Source: CAVWDI01 sp963793095 (GTDB lineage Bacteria > Chloroflexota > Anaerolineae > Anaerolineales > UBA4823). Taken from it: 64,000 nucleotides of DNA. This document shows, piece by piece, positions 37,885-47,935 of the stretch. The position numbers and the translations under genes were made by a program. The stretch spans positions 62,001 through 126,000 of the forward strand of contig CAWBYY010000009.1 in the NCBI GenBank assembly GCA_963793095.1, given 5' to 3'. The stretch's first letter is position 1, and each line of letters starts with the position of its first letter. A model generated the notes under the pieces. That model searched no databases. It was not told the DNA's origin and saw only the letters and a program-made list of their open reading frames with translations.

Positions 37885-38271
37885 TCCTGCTCTTCCTCGA
37901 TTTTCTTCTCGTAATCCTGCGCTGAAAGCAGCAGATCGAACTCGGACGGGTCGCTGGCTTTGAATTTCAAAATCCAGCCTTCCCCGTACGGGTCGCTGTT
38001 CAGAATCTCCGGGGTGTCAACCAGGGCTTCATTGACCTCCACCACCTCTCCGCCCATCGGCAGGTACAGGTCCGCCGCCGCTTTGACCGATTCGACCACC
38101 CCGATTGTGTCGCCTTTCCCGAACTCATCGCCAGCGTCTGGCGGCTCCAGGTAAACAATATCCGAAAGCTGGTCCTGGGCATGGTCGCTGATTCCGTAGG
38201 CGAACAGGTCGCCTTCCGGTCGTAACCCACTCGTGATCTTTCGAATAGCGGGCTTCCTTATCTATTTTCAT
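37881..38271 (-). CDS. gcvH: Glycine cleavage system H protein (frameshifted)
   Basis: A lipoyl-carrying protein of about 129 residues. It starts MKIDKEARYSKDHEWV; a single shift near 38218 joins to RPEGDLFAYGISDHAQDQL. The lipoylated lysine lies in VESVKAAADLY, the standard ESVKA motif, and the C-terminus has NSDPYGEGWILK. AGGAG lies nine bases before the ATG. It is the first gene of a gcvH-gcvPA-gcvPB operon joined by two ATGA overlaps. Confidence 0.87.
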
Positions 38272-38632
38272 TGTGAGTTTCTCCTGGAAAATTGGAATGT
38301 TTTTGATTGTTTAATTGGATTTACCTGACCTTAATTTTACACGATGTGCCATACCTTAGACAAGCCGTATCCCCGGGTTCGCCGTTTTTGCCCGCGGAAC
38401 TAAGTTGATTCAGCATCCCCTTCTTATTCGCTTGAGTATTTCTCTCAACAATTTCCTGTGCTGCCTGTTTCTATTCATTTATAATGAGAAAATCCAAGTA
38501 GTTTATATTTAAACTTAATGTACTTCGTGCCTTTGTGGTTCAAAATAATAAATAACCTTTGCGTTCTTTGTGCCTTTGTGGTTCAAAAATAATCAAATTC
38601 CTATGCGTTCTTAACGCCTTTTTGGGAGAAAA
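38272..38632. repeat. Intergenic region with short direct repeat
   Basis: No gene. The 19-base unit GTGCCTTTGTGGTTCAAAA occurs at 38527-38545 and 38570-38588, with similar CGTTCTT sequence nearby. Repeats of this wording are found between genes in many environmental genomes. The region also holds the promoters of the gcv operon and the divergent hydrolase. Confidence 0.55.
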
Positions 38633-40309
38633 ATGATCGATACGCAGCCTCTCCACCATTACATTCGCCAACATATGGCGCGCCACAAAACCCCGGGACT
38701 GGCTCTGGCCCTGACAGATCGCAGCGAGACCCTTCATCTGGCAACCTTCGGGTATTCCGATCTGGAAGCCGGGACCTCCCTGGCTGAAGCCGACCTGTTC
38801 GAAATAGGCTCGATTGGCAAGACATTCACCGCAATCGCGCTTCTCCAGGCAGTTGAAAGAGGCGAACTCGACCTGCACTCCCCTGTGACGGATTACCTGC
38901 CCTGGTTCCGGATAAAAAACAGGTACAGTCCGATCACGATCCACCACCTGCTTACCCATACTTCCGGGCTGATCGAAGGGACCGATTTCACCCCAGACGG
39001 GCGGGGCGAAGTCTGGGCGCTGCGCCAGACTGAGATCGGCTCCCCACCCGGAGAGCGCTTCCACTATTCCAACGTGGGGTATAAAGTTCTCGGGTTGGTC
39101 CTCGAGGCCGCCACAGGATGCCCTTACCCGGAAGGACTGCGGGCGGGCATCTTCGAGCCTCTAGGAATGGGCGATTCACTCGCCGAAATCACCCACCATG
39201 ACAGGCCGCGGATGGCAAAGGGCTACCGGCCCCTGTATGACGACCGGCCCTTCCATCCCAGCCAGCCGCTCTATCCCGCCCCCTGGCTTGAGACAAACAC
39301 CTCCGACGGATCGGTCGCTTCCAGCGCCTCCGACATGGCGAAATTCGCCCGTATGCTGCTCAACGCAGGGAAAGTGGAAGGGAGGCCGGTAATATCAACT
39401 AGCAGTTTCGAACTTATGACAACCCGCCACATCCCCCAGGATGAAGACTGGTATTACGGTTACGGCCTGGATATCTTCGCACGCGAAGGCTATGCGCATG
39501 CCGGTCATGCCGGCGATATGCCCGGTTATGAAGCGTTTATGTGGCTGGACCTGGATAACAGCCTGGCTTGCGTTATGCTGGCAACCCATCCCCACCCGCC
39601 CGGAATCTCGCTGCCTATCCTGGATTACCTGCGGGCTTCCCGGCTGGGTGAAACCCCGGCCGAACTGCCTGCCCCACCCGATCCCTTCAGGCTGGTAGAG
39701 GCAGATCCAGCGGTTTATGCTGGCTTATTCAAGAAAGTCGACAGTGTTTCACCAGCTATTCAATCAGGCCGGGTTGGCGCCTGGCACTCCCCCGGCGGGT
39801 TGCCTTCAACGCTCTTATTTAAATCCAGCCGCGACAGCCTTTCTCTGGAGTATTCAGACACCCTGATCCCGCTCGAACCGCGTGGAAAGGATAAATTCTT
39901 TACCAGCCACCCGGATTTTGACCGTTTTTTTTTCCAGTTTGGATACATGGATGCAGGTAACGCCAACCAGCAGGCTGATGAATTGTACTGGGGACCGGAC
40001 TGGTTTGTCAGAGATACTTATAAAGGGGCGCTCATGTTTGATATTCCGCCAGCTTGGGAGGCTTTTTGCGGCCATTACCGCTCTCACAATCCCTGGGAAT
40101 CCAATTTCCGGGTATTCGAGCGCAAAGGCCAATTGATACTGGCATGGCCGTCCGGGAAAGAAGAACCTCTCCACCCATTTGGCGACAGCAGCTTCCGGAT
40201 TGGCGAACAGGGCTCACCCGAAAGGATTTCTTTTGACCAGATCGCCGCCGGCCAGGCGCTGCGCGCCAGGCGGTCCTGCTGCGACTATTTCCGCTTTTTT
40301 ACACCATAG
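38633..40309 (+). CDS. Beta-lactamase-fold serine hydrolase
   Basis: A 558-residue protein of the class C beta-lactamase/penicillin-binding fold. The catalytic S-x-x-K is Ser60-Ile-Gly-Lys63 (EIGSIGKTFTA); the Y-x-N motif is HYSNVGY near residue 145; the third motif is HAGHAGDMPGY near 290. No signal peptide is evident, so it is probably cytoplasmic. The C-terminal 200 residues form the beta domain often found in such esterases and D-aminopeptidases. Substrate unknown. Confidence 0.87.
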   Translation: MIDTQPLHHYIRQHMARHKTPGLALALTDRSETLHLATFGYSDLEAGTSLAEADLFEIGSIGKTFTAIALLQAVERGELDLHSPVTDYLPWFRIKNRYSPITIHHLLTHTSGLIEGTDFTPDGRGEVWALRQTEIGSPPGERFHYSNVGYKVLGLVLEAATGCPYPEGLRAGIFEPLGMGDSLAEITHHDRPRMAKGYRPLYDDRPFHPSQPLYPAPWLETNTSDGSVASSASDMAKFARMLLNAGKVEGRPVISTSSFELMTTRHIPQDEDWYYGYGLDIFAREGYAHAGHAGDMPGYEAFMWLDLDNSLACVMLATHPHPPGISLPILDYLRASRLGETPAELPAPPDPFRLVEADPAVYAGLFKKVDSVSPAIQSGRVGAWHSPGGLPSTLLFKSSRDSLSLEYSDTLIPLEPRGKDKFFTSHPDFDRFFFQFGYMDAGNANQQADELYWGPDWFVRDTYKGALMFDIPPAWEAFCGHYRSHNPWESNFRVFERKGQLILAWPSGKEEPLHPFGDSSFRIGEQGSPERISFDQIAAGQALRARRSCCDYFRFFTP

Positions 40310-40552
40310 CCGGCTCAAGGCTTTCCTCTTAACAGCTGAGGTTTTATACGCTCCGCAAGCAGACCCGACCTTTTATGAAGATACAGTCCTCCATTTGTTA
40401 TTTTCCAAATGCACCTGAAAAATCCTGTCCAATAATAAAAAAAAACAATATAATAACTAACAGCCATTTATACATACCCGGTTGATCCGGATATGACCTT
40501 TAAGTCCGGTCCTGATCCATCCAATTACCATGCAAAATGAGGAGGTTAAGCG

Positions 40553-41686
40553 ATGAGACTTCAATCCCAAATTCACAAAAATAAGCTTCAAGTACTGCGG
40601 GCATTTATTCCAGGCATTCTGCTGGTCCTGAGTTTTCTTATCAGTTCCTGCGGTTTGCTGCCGTTCTCCTCCCAGGGGGAAGAACAGGATATGGCTGCGA
40701 TTGAGCAGAGCATCCAGGCCACAATCATGGCGGACCAGGCCACCCAGGCTTTCCTGGATGCGGTAAAACAGCAGACAGCCATTTCGATCCAGGCGACCCA
40801 GGCCGCTCTGGAGGCCGGGGTTGTTGAAACCGAGCCGCCCCAGGCGACCGAAGAACTTGAAACCACCGAAGAGGTAACCGCCGAAGACGCCCAGGAAGAG
40901 CCTGCTGAAACCGAAGCCCAGGAAGACGCCGCCGAAAGCCAGGCTGCCGCCCAGTTCTCGGAGGAAGATTTTGAAGCCTGGCTTGAAGACGCCAAGATCC
41001 TGCTCTACGAGGACGCGGTCAACGCCCCCTGGCTGGCGCGCTATGTCAAGGATGCCCTCGATAATATGGACCTTGAGTATAAAGACGACGGCAGCGCGGT
41101 TGGCTGGTTGAAATCAGACCTGCTAGGCAGCGAATGGGACCTGGTGATCCTGGCCCTCGAAGACCCTGGTATCCCCCCGATGGGAGAGTACTTTGATTAC
41201 CTCCAGGAGGCGATCAACAAAGGCACGGCTGTGGTTATGGAGATCTGGTTCCTGGATATTGTCGGGAGGGGAGAAGTAGCCAGCGTGCTGTCGGACTGCG
41301 GGGTGGAATTTGAATCCGATTACGGTTTGAGCACCGGTTCGGTCAATGACCTGATCAACTGGCCCCTGCCCGGCAAAAGCGACCACCCGATTTTTAACGA
41401 GCCTAATACCGGTTTCCGTTGGACCAATATCGCCACCTGGGGTCCATTCTTTGACCTGGGCGATTTTATAAAATTATCCGGTAAGAAGGATGACGCTGAA
41501 CTGCTCCTGGGCGCGATTGCAACCGAGAAAAACTCCCACGGAACGCTGGCGGTTTGCAAGGACGGCAAATTTATCATCCAGACCTTCCACACCCACAACC
41601 TGGCTTACGAGGAAGCGGTCCCCCTGTGGGAGAATTACATTTACAACACCCTCAAGGCAAAATACCTTGAAGAACAGGAGAACTGA
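40553..41686 (+). CDS. Lipoprotein with acidic linker, unknown function
   Basis: A 377-residue secreted lipoprotein: signal peptide, lipobox LISSC, a helical stretch rich in Gln/Ala (residues 45-90), a Glu/Thr/Ala-rich linker (about 95-135), then a folded domain of about 240 residues. The domain (WLARYVKDALDNM.., DLVILALEDPGIPPMGEY, VMEIWFLDI) has alternating strands and helices resembling a class I glutamine-amidotransferase-like or flavodoxin-like fold. No catalytic triad is obvious. GGAGG precedes the ATG. Probably co-transcribed with the two genes after it. Confidence 0.75.
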   Translation: MRLQSQIHKNKLQVLRAFIPGILLVLSFLISSCGLLPFSSQGEEQDMAAIEQSIQATIMADQATQAFLDAVKQQTAISIQATQAALEAGVVETEPPQATEELETTEEVTAEDAQEEPAETEAQEDAAESQAAAQFSEEDFEAWLEDAKILLYEDAVNAPWLARYVKDALDNMDLEYKDDGSAVGWLKSDLLGSEWDLVILALEDPGIPPMGEYFDYLQEAINKGTAVVMEIWFLDIVGRGEVASVLSDCGVEFESDYGLSTGSVNDLINWPLPGKSDHPIFNEPNTGFRWTNIATWGPFFDLGDFIKLSGKKDDAELLLGAIATEKNSHGTLAVCKDGKFIIQTFHTHNLAYEEAVPLWENYIYNTLKAKYLEEQEN

Positions 41687-41782
41687 GCCAGACCCGCAAC
41701 ATTCTTTTATAATTTAGCATAAGGAGCAAAACCATATCCAAAATTAAATAAACAAGCTCGAGACTTCAACCCGGTCGCAATT

Positions 41783-41959
41783 GTGTGTCAACTTCCTCAA
41801 ATAAAGAGGCTGAAAAAACATCCGGACTGGCAAAAAAATGCCCGCCAGGCGTTTTTCCGCCATCCGGGTGCTGATACACCAATTGCCTATCAATTCCGGG
41901 AAGATTTATATCAGCCAGCGATAATCAACTGGCTGGAATGGAGGGGAATCGATGAATAA
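41783..41959 (+). CDS. Small hypothetical protein, start uncertain
   Basis: An open frame runs from 41723 to a TAA that overlaps the next gene's ATG by 8 bp. Its translation is protein-like: QLPQIKRLKKHPDWQKNARQ then FFRHPGADTPIAYQFRED, ending NWLEWRGIDE. No ATG is present; GTG at 41783 gives 58 residues. A strong AAGGAG at 41721 is followed by ATA, so a damaged longer start is possible. I do not recognise the family. Coupling to the next lipoprotein supports a real gene. Confidence 0.4.
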   Translation: MCQLPQIKRLKKHPDWQKNARQAFFRHPGADTPIAYQFREDLYQPAIINWLEWRGIDE

Positions 41960-42581
41960 ATCAGGTTGGCTTGTATTAATTCTGATGCTGTGCCTGCCGG
42001 CATTGACCTGCAGCGTTTTCCAATCGGAAGACCCGGATGCAACAGCTACCCGGATCGCTGCAGAAATATTTGCACAATTGACCGCTGAAGCGCCGACTGC
42101 TACTTTCACTGCGCTTCCAACCGAAACCCCCACACCCACAATCCCATCCACTGCAACCCCAACCGACACCCCAATCCCAACCGACACCGTCCCACCCACA
42201 CCGACCAGCACCCCCGAACCAACCAAACCCACTTCGCCCACCTTTGATCAAATCCTCATGTACTCTGAAGACGATTACAATGAGGGAAACATAGATAATT
42301 CAACCGACCGCTTTCCATCTGGCACAACCAGGGTTTACGCCTGTTTTGATTACTGGGCGATGGACCCCACTCTGCGTTACTCTCTGTACTGGCGGGTTAA
42401 TGGGGAGAGCTTTACAGAAGCCACCAGGGGCTGGGATGGGGATGAAGAAGGCACTATGTGCTGGTACATCTGGAAAGAAAGAAGCGGCTCTCTTCAAGGA
42501 CTGCCGCGTGGGGAGTGGGATGTGATCCTTTATCTGGGCAGTGAACTTGCCCAGAAAACGAAGTTCCACATCGGCGATTGA
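41952..42581 (+). CDS. Lipoprotein with Thr/Pro repeat linker
   Basis: A 209-residue secreted protein: signal peptide with lipobox-like LPALTC, a linker of T-P-T and T-D-T-P repeats (residues 50-95), then a C-terminal beta domain of about 115 residues (FPSGTTRVYACFDYWAM, LYWRVNGE, PRGEWDVILYLG). This resembles immunoglobulin-like ligand-binding domains found in Chloroflexota surface proteins. Function unknown. Confidence 0.72.
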   Translation: MNKSGWLVLILMLCLPALTCSVFQSEDPDATATRIAAEIFAQLTAEAPTATFTALPTETPTPTIPSTATPTDTPIPTDTVPPTPTSTPEPTKPTSPTFDQILMYSEDDYNEGNIDNSTDRFPSGTTRVYACFDYWAMDPTLRYSLYWRVNGESFTEATRGWDGDEEGTMCWYIWKERSGSLQGLPRGEWDVILYLGSELAQKTKFHIGD

Positions 42582-42692
42582 AGCCCAAATAGTTGGATAA
42601 AAGTTTGGAGAGGTATTAATAATTTCCCGGGACATATTGCCGGATATTGTTGGCGAGGCGTTTCAAGAAACCTGATTTATAATACCGTCGTT

Positions 42693-42875
42693 ATGCGAAC
42701 TATCACCATCAGGGTCCCCGACTATGTCTATGAGACCGTGCGCGACCTGGCCCGCAAACAGGGCGTCTCCATAAACCAGTACGCCTACCTGGTGTTAGCG
42801 GAGCGAACCTCCCGGACAATGGCCCAGGGCTACCGCGACCCGGATCCGAAAGGGAAAGACCGGGTTCAGGATTAG
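42693..42875 (+). CDS. Ribbon-helix-helix protein, orphan antitoxin-like
   Basis: A 60-residue protein beginning MRTITIRVPDYVYETVRDLA with ARKQGVSINQYAYLVLAERT, the strand-helix-helix of Arc/HicB/CopG type DNA-binding proteins. No toxin gene is adjacent on either side, so it is an orphan antitoxin or a small repressor. No clear ribosome binding site. Confidence 0.65.
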   Translation: MRTITIRVPDYVYETVRDLARKQGVSINQYAYLVLAERTSRTMAQGYRDPDPKGKDRVQD

Positions 42876-42902
42876 CCAGGGGTTCGTGGTCCGAAGCCTT
42901 TT

Positions 42903-43304
42903 CTAATTCAACCACCCCGGAAAGAGGTCTTTTAAAGGCGTCAGCAGCAGTATTAAAATAAGCAGGTCAAATGCCGCCCCAATTTTCGCTCCGGACGGCA
43001 CCGTGTTCCACCAGGGCAGGATCACAACCAGCGAGAGCAGCGCCCCAACCACCGCCAGGGTTTGCCACCAGGCCGCCTCCACTGCCAGCCCAACGCCCGC
43101 CGCAACCAGGACAGCCGCGGCAGCCAGCCATAATAACCCAAACAGGCGCCCGACCAGGCTCTGCAGCCCAACTCCGGATGAAAAAATCCATGGTCTGCGC
43201 CCGAAACCGGCATCATTATTTGTCCAGGAAGCGAAAAACCCCGAAACGTGGGCCAATCCATGCCCGATCAGTGGGACTGCAAGTGCTAAACGAATCATGC
43301 CCAA
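42903..43304 (-). CDS. Four-helix membrane protein, unknown function
   Basis: A 133-residue hydrophobic protein with four helices (PLIGHGLAHVSGFF, LFGLLWLAAAAVLVAAG, LAVVGALLSLVVILPWW, AFDLLILILLL). It is seen in other Chloroflexota-like sequences as a stand-alone membrane protein. The first helix carries H-x-x-x-H. No neighbour suggests a job. Confidence 0.65.
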   Translation of the reverse strand: MGMIRLALAVPLIGHGLAHVSGFFASWTNNDAGFGRRPWIFSSGVGLQSLVGRLFGLLWLAAAAVLVAAGVGLAVEAAWWQTLAVVGALLSLVVILPWWNTVPSGAKIGAAFDLLILILLLTPLKDLFPGWLN

Positions 43305-43540
43305 CCTCCAATTTACCGATCCAATTTAGAGCTAGCGGTGTCAGGTGTCATGAGGGGACCTGTGGCTCTTCCGGATTGGTGAGTGGATTCCGCCGCCAGC
43401 CCGGTACCGTAGCCGCTGTAAATATTTACGTAAACACGCCCGGCAGGTTTCAGATTATCCATACTGGTTTATTAATCCCAGCAACCCGCCCGCTACTGCG
43501 GTGTTACTACTGTATATCAAATATATATAAGGGGTGAACC

Positions 43541-44397
43541 ATGCCAGCGACCGCAATTATCACCGACAGCGATTCAAGCATCCCGGCCGAAATCTCAGAG
43601 CGCCTCCAGATCCGCCAGGTGCCGATTAACATTCATTTTGGTGAAGAGACCCTCCGGACCGGGGTGGACATCAACGACGGAGAGCTTTTCGCCCGGGTGG
43701 ACCGCGGCGACCCTTACCCGACTACCTCCGCGCCCCTCCCCGGGGCAGTTCGTGGAAGCTTTCCAGGGGGCATTCGCCGATGGTGCCCAGAACCTGATCT
43801 GTTACTGCGTCAGCGCTGAGGTCAGCGCCACCTACAACGCCGCCCTGCAGGCTTGTAACGAGCTGCCTGATAAGGATATTACGGTGGTCGATACCCGCAG
43901 CCTTTCCCTGGGCCAGGGATTTCTGGCGATCGCGGCCGCCGAAGCAGCCCGGCAGGGCGCCGCCAGAGATGAAATCCTGTCGCTTACTGATGACATGGGG
44001 GGGCGCTGCCACCTGTTCGCAGCCCTTGCCACCCTCAAGTACCTGGCGAAGAGCGGGCGGGTGCCCACCCTGCAGGCCAGCATCGGGAACCTGCTGAATG
44101 TGATGCCGGTCCTCACCATCCGCGACGGCACCCTGGACCTGCTGGAACGGGTGCGCACCCGCAAAAAAGCCTGGCCGCGGGTGGTTGAGCTGGCGGTTGA
44201 GGCCGCCGGTGGACAAACCGGTCGAGCGGATGGGCATCATCCACGTCAACGCCCCGGCTGAAGCCCACCAGTTCCTGGACCTGCTCTCCCAAAGCCTGGA
44301 ACCCCCGCAGGACACCTTCTTAGCCGAGCTTACCCCGGGCCTATCCGTCCACGGCGGGACCGGGATGGTCGGGGTTGTCTTTATTGGGGGCAAATAA
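43541..44397 (+). CDS. Second DegV-family protein (frameshifted)
   Basis: A DegV/FakB-like protein of about 285 residues: MPATAIITDSDSSIPAEI at the start, CYCVSAEVSATYNAALQA and LKYLAKSGRVPTLQA in the middle, and HGGTGMVGVVFIGG at the end. Shifts near 43735 (in a C run) and 44210 split it. AAGGGG lies before the ATG. The TDSDSS start and shorter loops set it apart from the DegV at 33.5 kb, suggesting a different fatty-acid preference. Confidence 0.8.
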
Positions 44398-44654
44398 GCC
44401 CGGAATCCGCTTTATATTTCCAGGAATTAATTCAAATATTGTCGGATTGATTGACCTGAGCTATCTTCAGGTTAAGACATCAGTACCTTTTTTTGTTTCG
44501 CCCCTTTGATAAAGGAACTCGTTTAGTGTCTCAAATTGTACCCAGAACTTTTTACAGACTTAACTCTGCCCTATCGATACTGGCAATATCACCTTCAGAA
44601 ATTGTATGGCCGGGATTAAAGGGAATGATATTAAAATTTTGATAATAACAAAAT
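44398..44654. other. Intergenic region between convergent genes
   Basis: No gene. A weak hairpin ACCTGA/TCAGGT occurs at 44454-44472, without a clean T run. Confidence 0.4.
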
Positions 44655-45918
44655 TTACAAATAACGAAACCATACATACAGGGATGCGAAAAGTATGGAT
44701 ACGAATGTTACTACCAGGCTGTAACGCAAAAACTGACTGAAGCTCAAAGGATGGCCACTTTTTTCTGCAAGGTTAGCCACCACAACATTGGCTGCTGCCC
44801 CCACCATTGTGGCATTGCCGCCCAAACATGCACCCAATGCCAGCGACCACCAGAGCGGTTCCGCGGGAATTACCGTTCCCAGATTCTCAACTACAGGGAT
44901 CATGGTCGCAGTGTAGGGGATATTATCCACAATTCCAGAAGCAACAGCAGAAAACCACAGCAGCAGCATGGATGTCAGAACCAAATTTCCTTCAGTCAAG
45001 CTTAATATGAAGTGAGCAACAGATTCTATGATACCCACTTCCACCAGGGCTTCCACGAGGATGAACAAACCAATAAAGAAAAACAGAGTCGCCCATTCAA
45101 TGTCACGCAGCACATGATTTGGATCAACTCGGCCCCACAAAACCAAAATTATTGCGCCTGTCATAGCAATTGTGGCAGGCTCAAGTTTAAGCGCTCCATG
45201 GATAAAAAAACCAATAATTACAAACCCCATCACAATAATAGATTTGCGCATTAAAAGTAATATCCGTAATCAATTCTGAGGCATCCAGGGCTTCAATATT
45301 CAACTGATAATCACTCTCGGTCTTAAGGTCGTTTTTAAAAAGCAGCCACGACATTCCTGCCAGTGCAATAAGATTTATTATGGATATTGGAGCCATATTT
45401 GCAGCGAATGTTATAAAATCGATATTGGCAGCGCTGCCAATAAGTATATTGGGGGGATCGCCAACCAGGGTTGCAGCCCCCCCAATATTGGCTGCCAGGA
45501 TTTCGACAATGAGAAACGGTATCGGGCTCATCCTGAGACTGGCGGCCACAAATATAGTTACAGGAACAACCAAAACCACAATTGTGACATTGTCCAGTAA
45601 GGCAGATGAAACCGCAGTGACAAGCACAAGAATTAACATAATCCTGAAAGGATCGCCTTTTCCAACCCGAACGCTCTGGACAGCGATCCATTGAAAAATA
45701 CCGGTCTCACGCAAAACATTTGCGATAATCATCATTCCGACCAGCAAAAAGATGACATTCCAATCGATTATGGTGAAAGCATGTTCCTGTGAAAGAATCC
45801 CAAAAATTATTACCGCCATCCCACCTAACAGGGCTGAAACTGTCCGGGGAACCCGTTCTGTGACAATCAACACATATGTAAAAATAAATATTACTGCTGC
45901 GAGCAAAGTTGTGTTCAT
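44655..45918 (-). CDS. ArsB/NhaD/SLC13-type anion or sodium transporter (frameshifted)
   Basis: A membrane protein of about 420 residues with ten or more helices. Family motifs occur in both halves: IDWNVIFLLVGMMIIANVL and IEWATLFFFIGLFILVEAL, and the Asn/Pro re-entrant segments LVGDPPNILIGSA and LGGNATMVGAAANVV. A single added base near 45245 breaks the frame between the halves. This group (ArsB, NhaD, OCA2-like) moves arsenite, Na+/H+ or carboxylates; substrate not determinable. The stop of the upstream CBS gene overlaps this start by 4 bp. Confidence 0.83.
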
Positions 45919-46799
45919 CGTTCCTCATCACTTCCGGTGCTTTGCTCATCCTGTGATAAAGAGAGCGCTAAAAGCTCAATCAGGTTGATATATCCCACTA
46001 CATGGTATTGTCCATCTACTACTGGCAGACCTGTAAGACGGTGCTCGTGCATACGCTTGAATGCAACTTTTAATGTTTCGCCTTGCTTGACCCATACTGG
46101 ATCAATCATGGCATCAGAAACGGTTCTCATCTTACTCAAGCGAGCGTATTCCACTGCCTTCTCGAGGTCATGGATTTCACTCAGAAATTCCTCCGGCATA
46201 ATGTGGAAAAAAATATCATCAGCCAGATCGCGTAAACGTAACAGCCCCACCAGGCGCCCATCATCAGCTGCTACACATACTACATTCACATCAGGGTGAG
46301 CAAGAAGTGCCAGGGCAGTTTCGTCCAGTGGTGTGTCCGGACTCACAATCGTAGGTTCAAGATTCATTACTGCAACGGCTTCCTCTACTGACCTATTACG
46401 CAGCTTTTTCCAATTTGGAATTACAGCCGGTGGTGAAATTTCCTCTGGTGTTTTGGGTTTCACTTTTTGTAAGCCCAAGACCTGGATGGTAGGCAGCACA
46501 AGCAGCAAACCGCTTCCGGGTCGATCAAATCCCCCGACAACACGCTCTGCCTCAGCAACAGCCTGGTTTAGCAATTCAATATTATCAATCGCAGAAAAAA
46601 GAGTGCGGCGCTGTACTTCTTTGGACTCAAAAATGGCATTTAGACTCCCCAATCCCACTTTGCTTAGCCAGCTTTCCATTCTAAATGCACCAACACTCTC
46701 CATAATTGTTACACCCGGTACACCTATCGACTTCCATGTCCGTAATAATTGGGGCATGCAGGAGAGATCATCCAAGATTACGATTAATAGTTGTGTCAT
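45915..46799 (-). CDS. PII-like and tandem-CBS regulatory protein
   Basis: A 294-residue cytoplasmic protein. Residues 1-110 (MTQLLIVILDDLSCMPQLL..) resemble PII-like signal proteins; residues 150-285 hold two CBS motifs (EAVAVMNLEPTIVSPDTPL.., SDAMIDPVWVKQGETLKVAF..). CBS pairs bind adenosine nucleotides. It sits between a Usp gene and a transporter gene in a tight operon, so it probably gates the transporter according to energy state; this is inferred from position. Confidence 0.82.
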   Translation of the reverse strand: MTQLLIVILDDLSCMPQLLRTWKSIGVPGVTIMESVGAFRMESWLSKVGLGSLNAIFESKEVQRRTLFSAIDNIELLNQAVAEAERVVGGFDRPGSGLLLVLPTIQVLGLQKVKPKTPEEISPPAVIPNWKKLRNRSVEEAVAVMNLEPTIVSPDTPLDETALALLAHPDVNVVCVAADDGRLVGLLRLRDLADDIFFHIMPEEFLSEIHDLEKAVEYARLSKMRTVSDAMIDPVWVKQGETLKVAFKRMHEHRLTGLPVVDGQYHVVGYINLIELLALSLSQDEQSTGSDEER

Positions 46800-46828
46800 A
46801 ATTTCCTTTTGCTATCCAGAATATTTGT

Positions 46829-47935
46829 TTAACTATCTAACATCACCGGCGAAATAAATCCATCAGGTTTGATGGTCAGAACGGAACAATCAACCTTGCG
46901 TAAAATCCTTTCAGCAGTATTGCCGATTAGAAATCCCGCTAACCCAGTTCGGCAAACTGTACCCATGACAATGAGTTCAATCCCCATGGTTTTCGCCAGA
47001 TCAGGGATCAATTTGTCCGCATCCCCGCGTAATAAATAGACCTTATATTTAATATCCTGTAAATTGTAGCCCTCAAGAAGTGCATTCAGGCTTCTTCGGC
47101 GTTCGTTTCTAAGATCTTCAATCCATTGATCATATGTGGTTTTTGAGACTTTCACCCGTCCGCTTTGAACATATTTTTCCAAATAGTGCTTCCAGGCGTG
47201 AAGGATAATTAGCTCACTTTGATCCCGTAAAGCCAGAGAAGTGGCAAGATCCAAAATTTTGATGTTAAGATTGCTGCGTTCCGGATCATTTTGGATTGGA
47301 TCCACCGCTGCCATGATGTGACTGTAATGTTCTGGTTGCATCGGGTTCATTACCCATACCGGGCATGGACATTTCCGCATCAAATGCATTGAAGTACTGC
47401 CGAATAACATTTCTTTCAATCCAGTTTTACCTTCACCTGTCATCATCACAAGGTCATATCCATTCCTTAATACCTCCCGGATAATCTGGTCATCTGGTGT
47501 CCCATACATTACTTTTCTATTCACTGCAATCCCCTCCTGGCGAAGCTCGACCACAATTTGATCCAGATAATCATTCTCTGCCTCAAGAATCTGCTCCAGA
47601 AATTCCACCGGAGATTCCCATTCATTCGGCATCTCCTTATTAATTAAGGTAGATTCTAATGAATTGATTTCGGAAGACGGAATTTCTATCTGCTGCGGGA
47701 AACCCGCTGCACCGAAATCATTAGACAGTTCTTCAATTATGTTTATATCCGAACCGGGGATTTGAGCCTGATCCCGAATATCTGCTCCAGGCAGACTGTC
47801 GGGTAAGTTCTCAATTACCATCGTGATCGTCAGACTGGCATTGTTTCGTTGACCGAGGGTCACCGCTCTATTTAGTAGTGAACTATTACTTGTCTCAGGA
47901 TCGATCACCACAAGGATTTTTTTAAATCTATGCAT
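46829..47935 (-). CDS. Tandem universal stress protein
   Basis: A 368-residue protein of two UspA domains. Each ends with the ATP-binding G-x2-G-x9-G-(S/T/N) motif: GEGKTGLKEMLFGSTS (first) and a GTVCRTGLAGFLIGNT segment (second). It starts MHRFKKILVVIDPET. First gene of the Usp-CBS-transporter operon; a T-rich stretch lies upstream, where its promoter should be. Confidence 0.88.
   Translation of the reverse strand: MHRFKKILVVIDPETSNSSLLNRAVTLGQRNNASLTITMVIENLPDSLPGADIRDQAQIPGSDINIIEELSNDFGAAGFPQQIEIPSSEINSLESTLINKEMPNEWESPVEFLEQILEAENDYLDQIVVELRQEGIAVNRKVMYGTPDDQIIREVLRNGYDLVMMTGEGKTGLKEMLFGSTSMHLMRKCPCPVWVMNPMQPEHYSHIMAAVDPIQNDPERSNLNIKILDLATSLALRDQSELIILHAWKHYLEKYVQSGRVKVSKTTYDQWIEDLRNERRRSLNALLEGYNLQDIKYKVYLLRGDADKLIPDLAKTMGIELIVMGTVCRTGLAGFLIGNTAERILRKVDCSVLTIKPDGFISPVMLDS

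Noticed and set aside
38527..38588. Two direct repeats as the start of a CRISPR array
   Set aside because: Only two 19-base copies with a 24-base gap, no further units and no cas genes.
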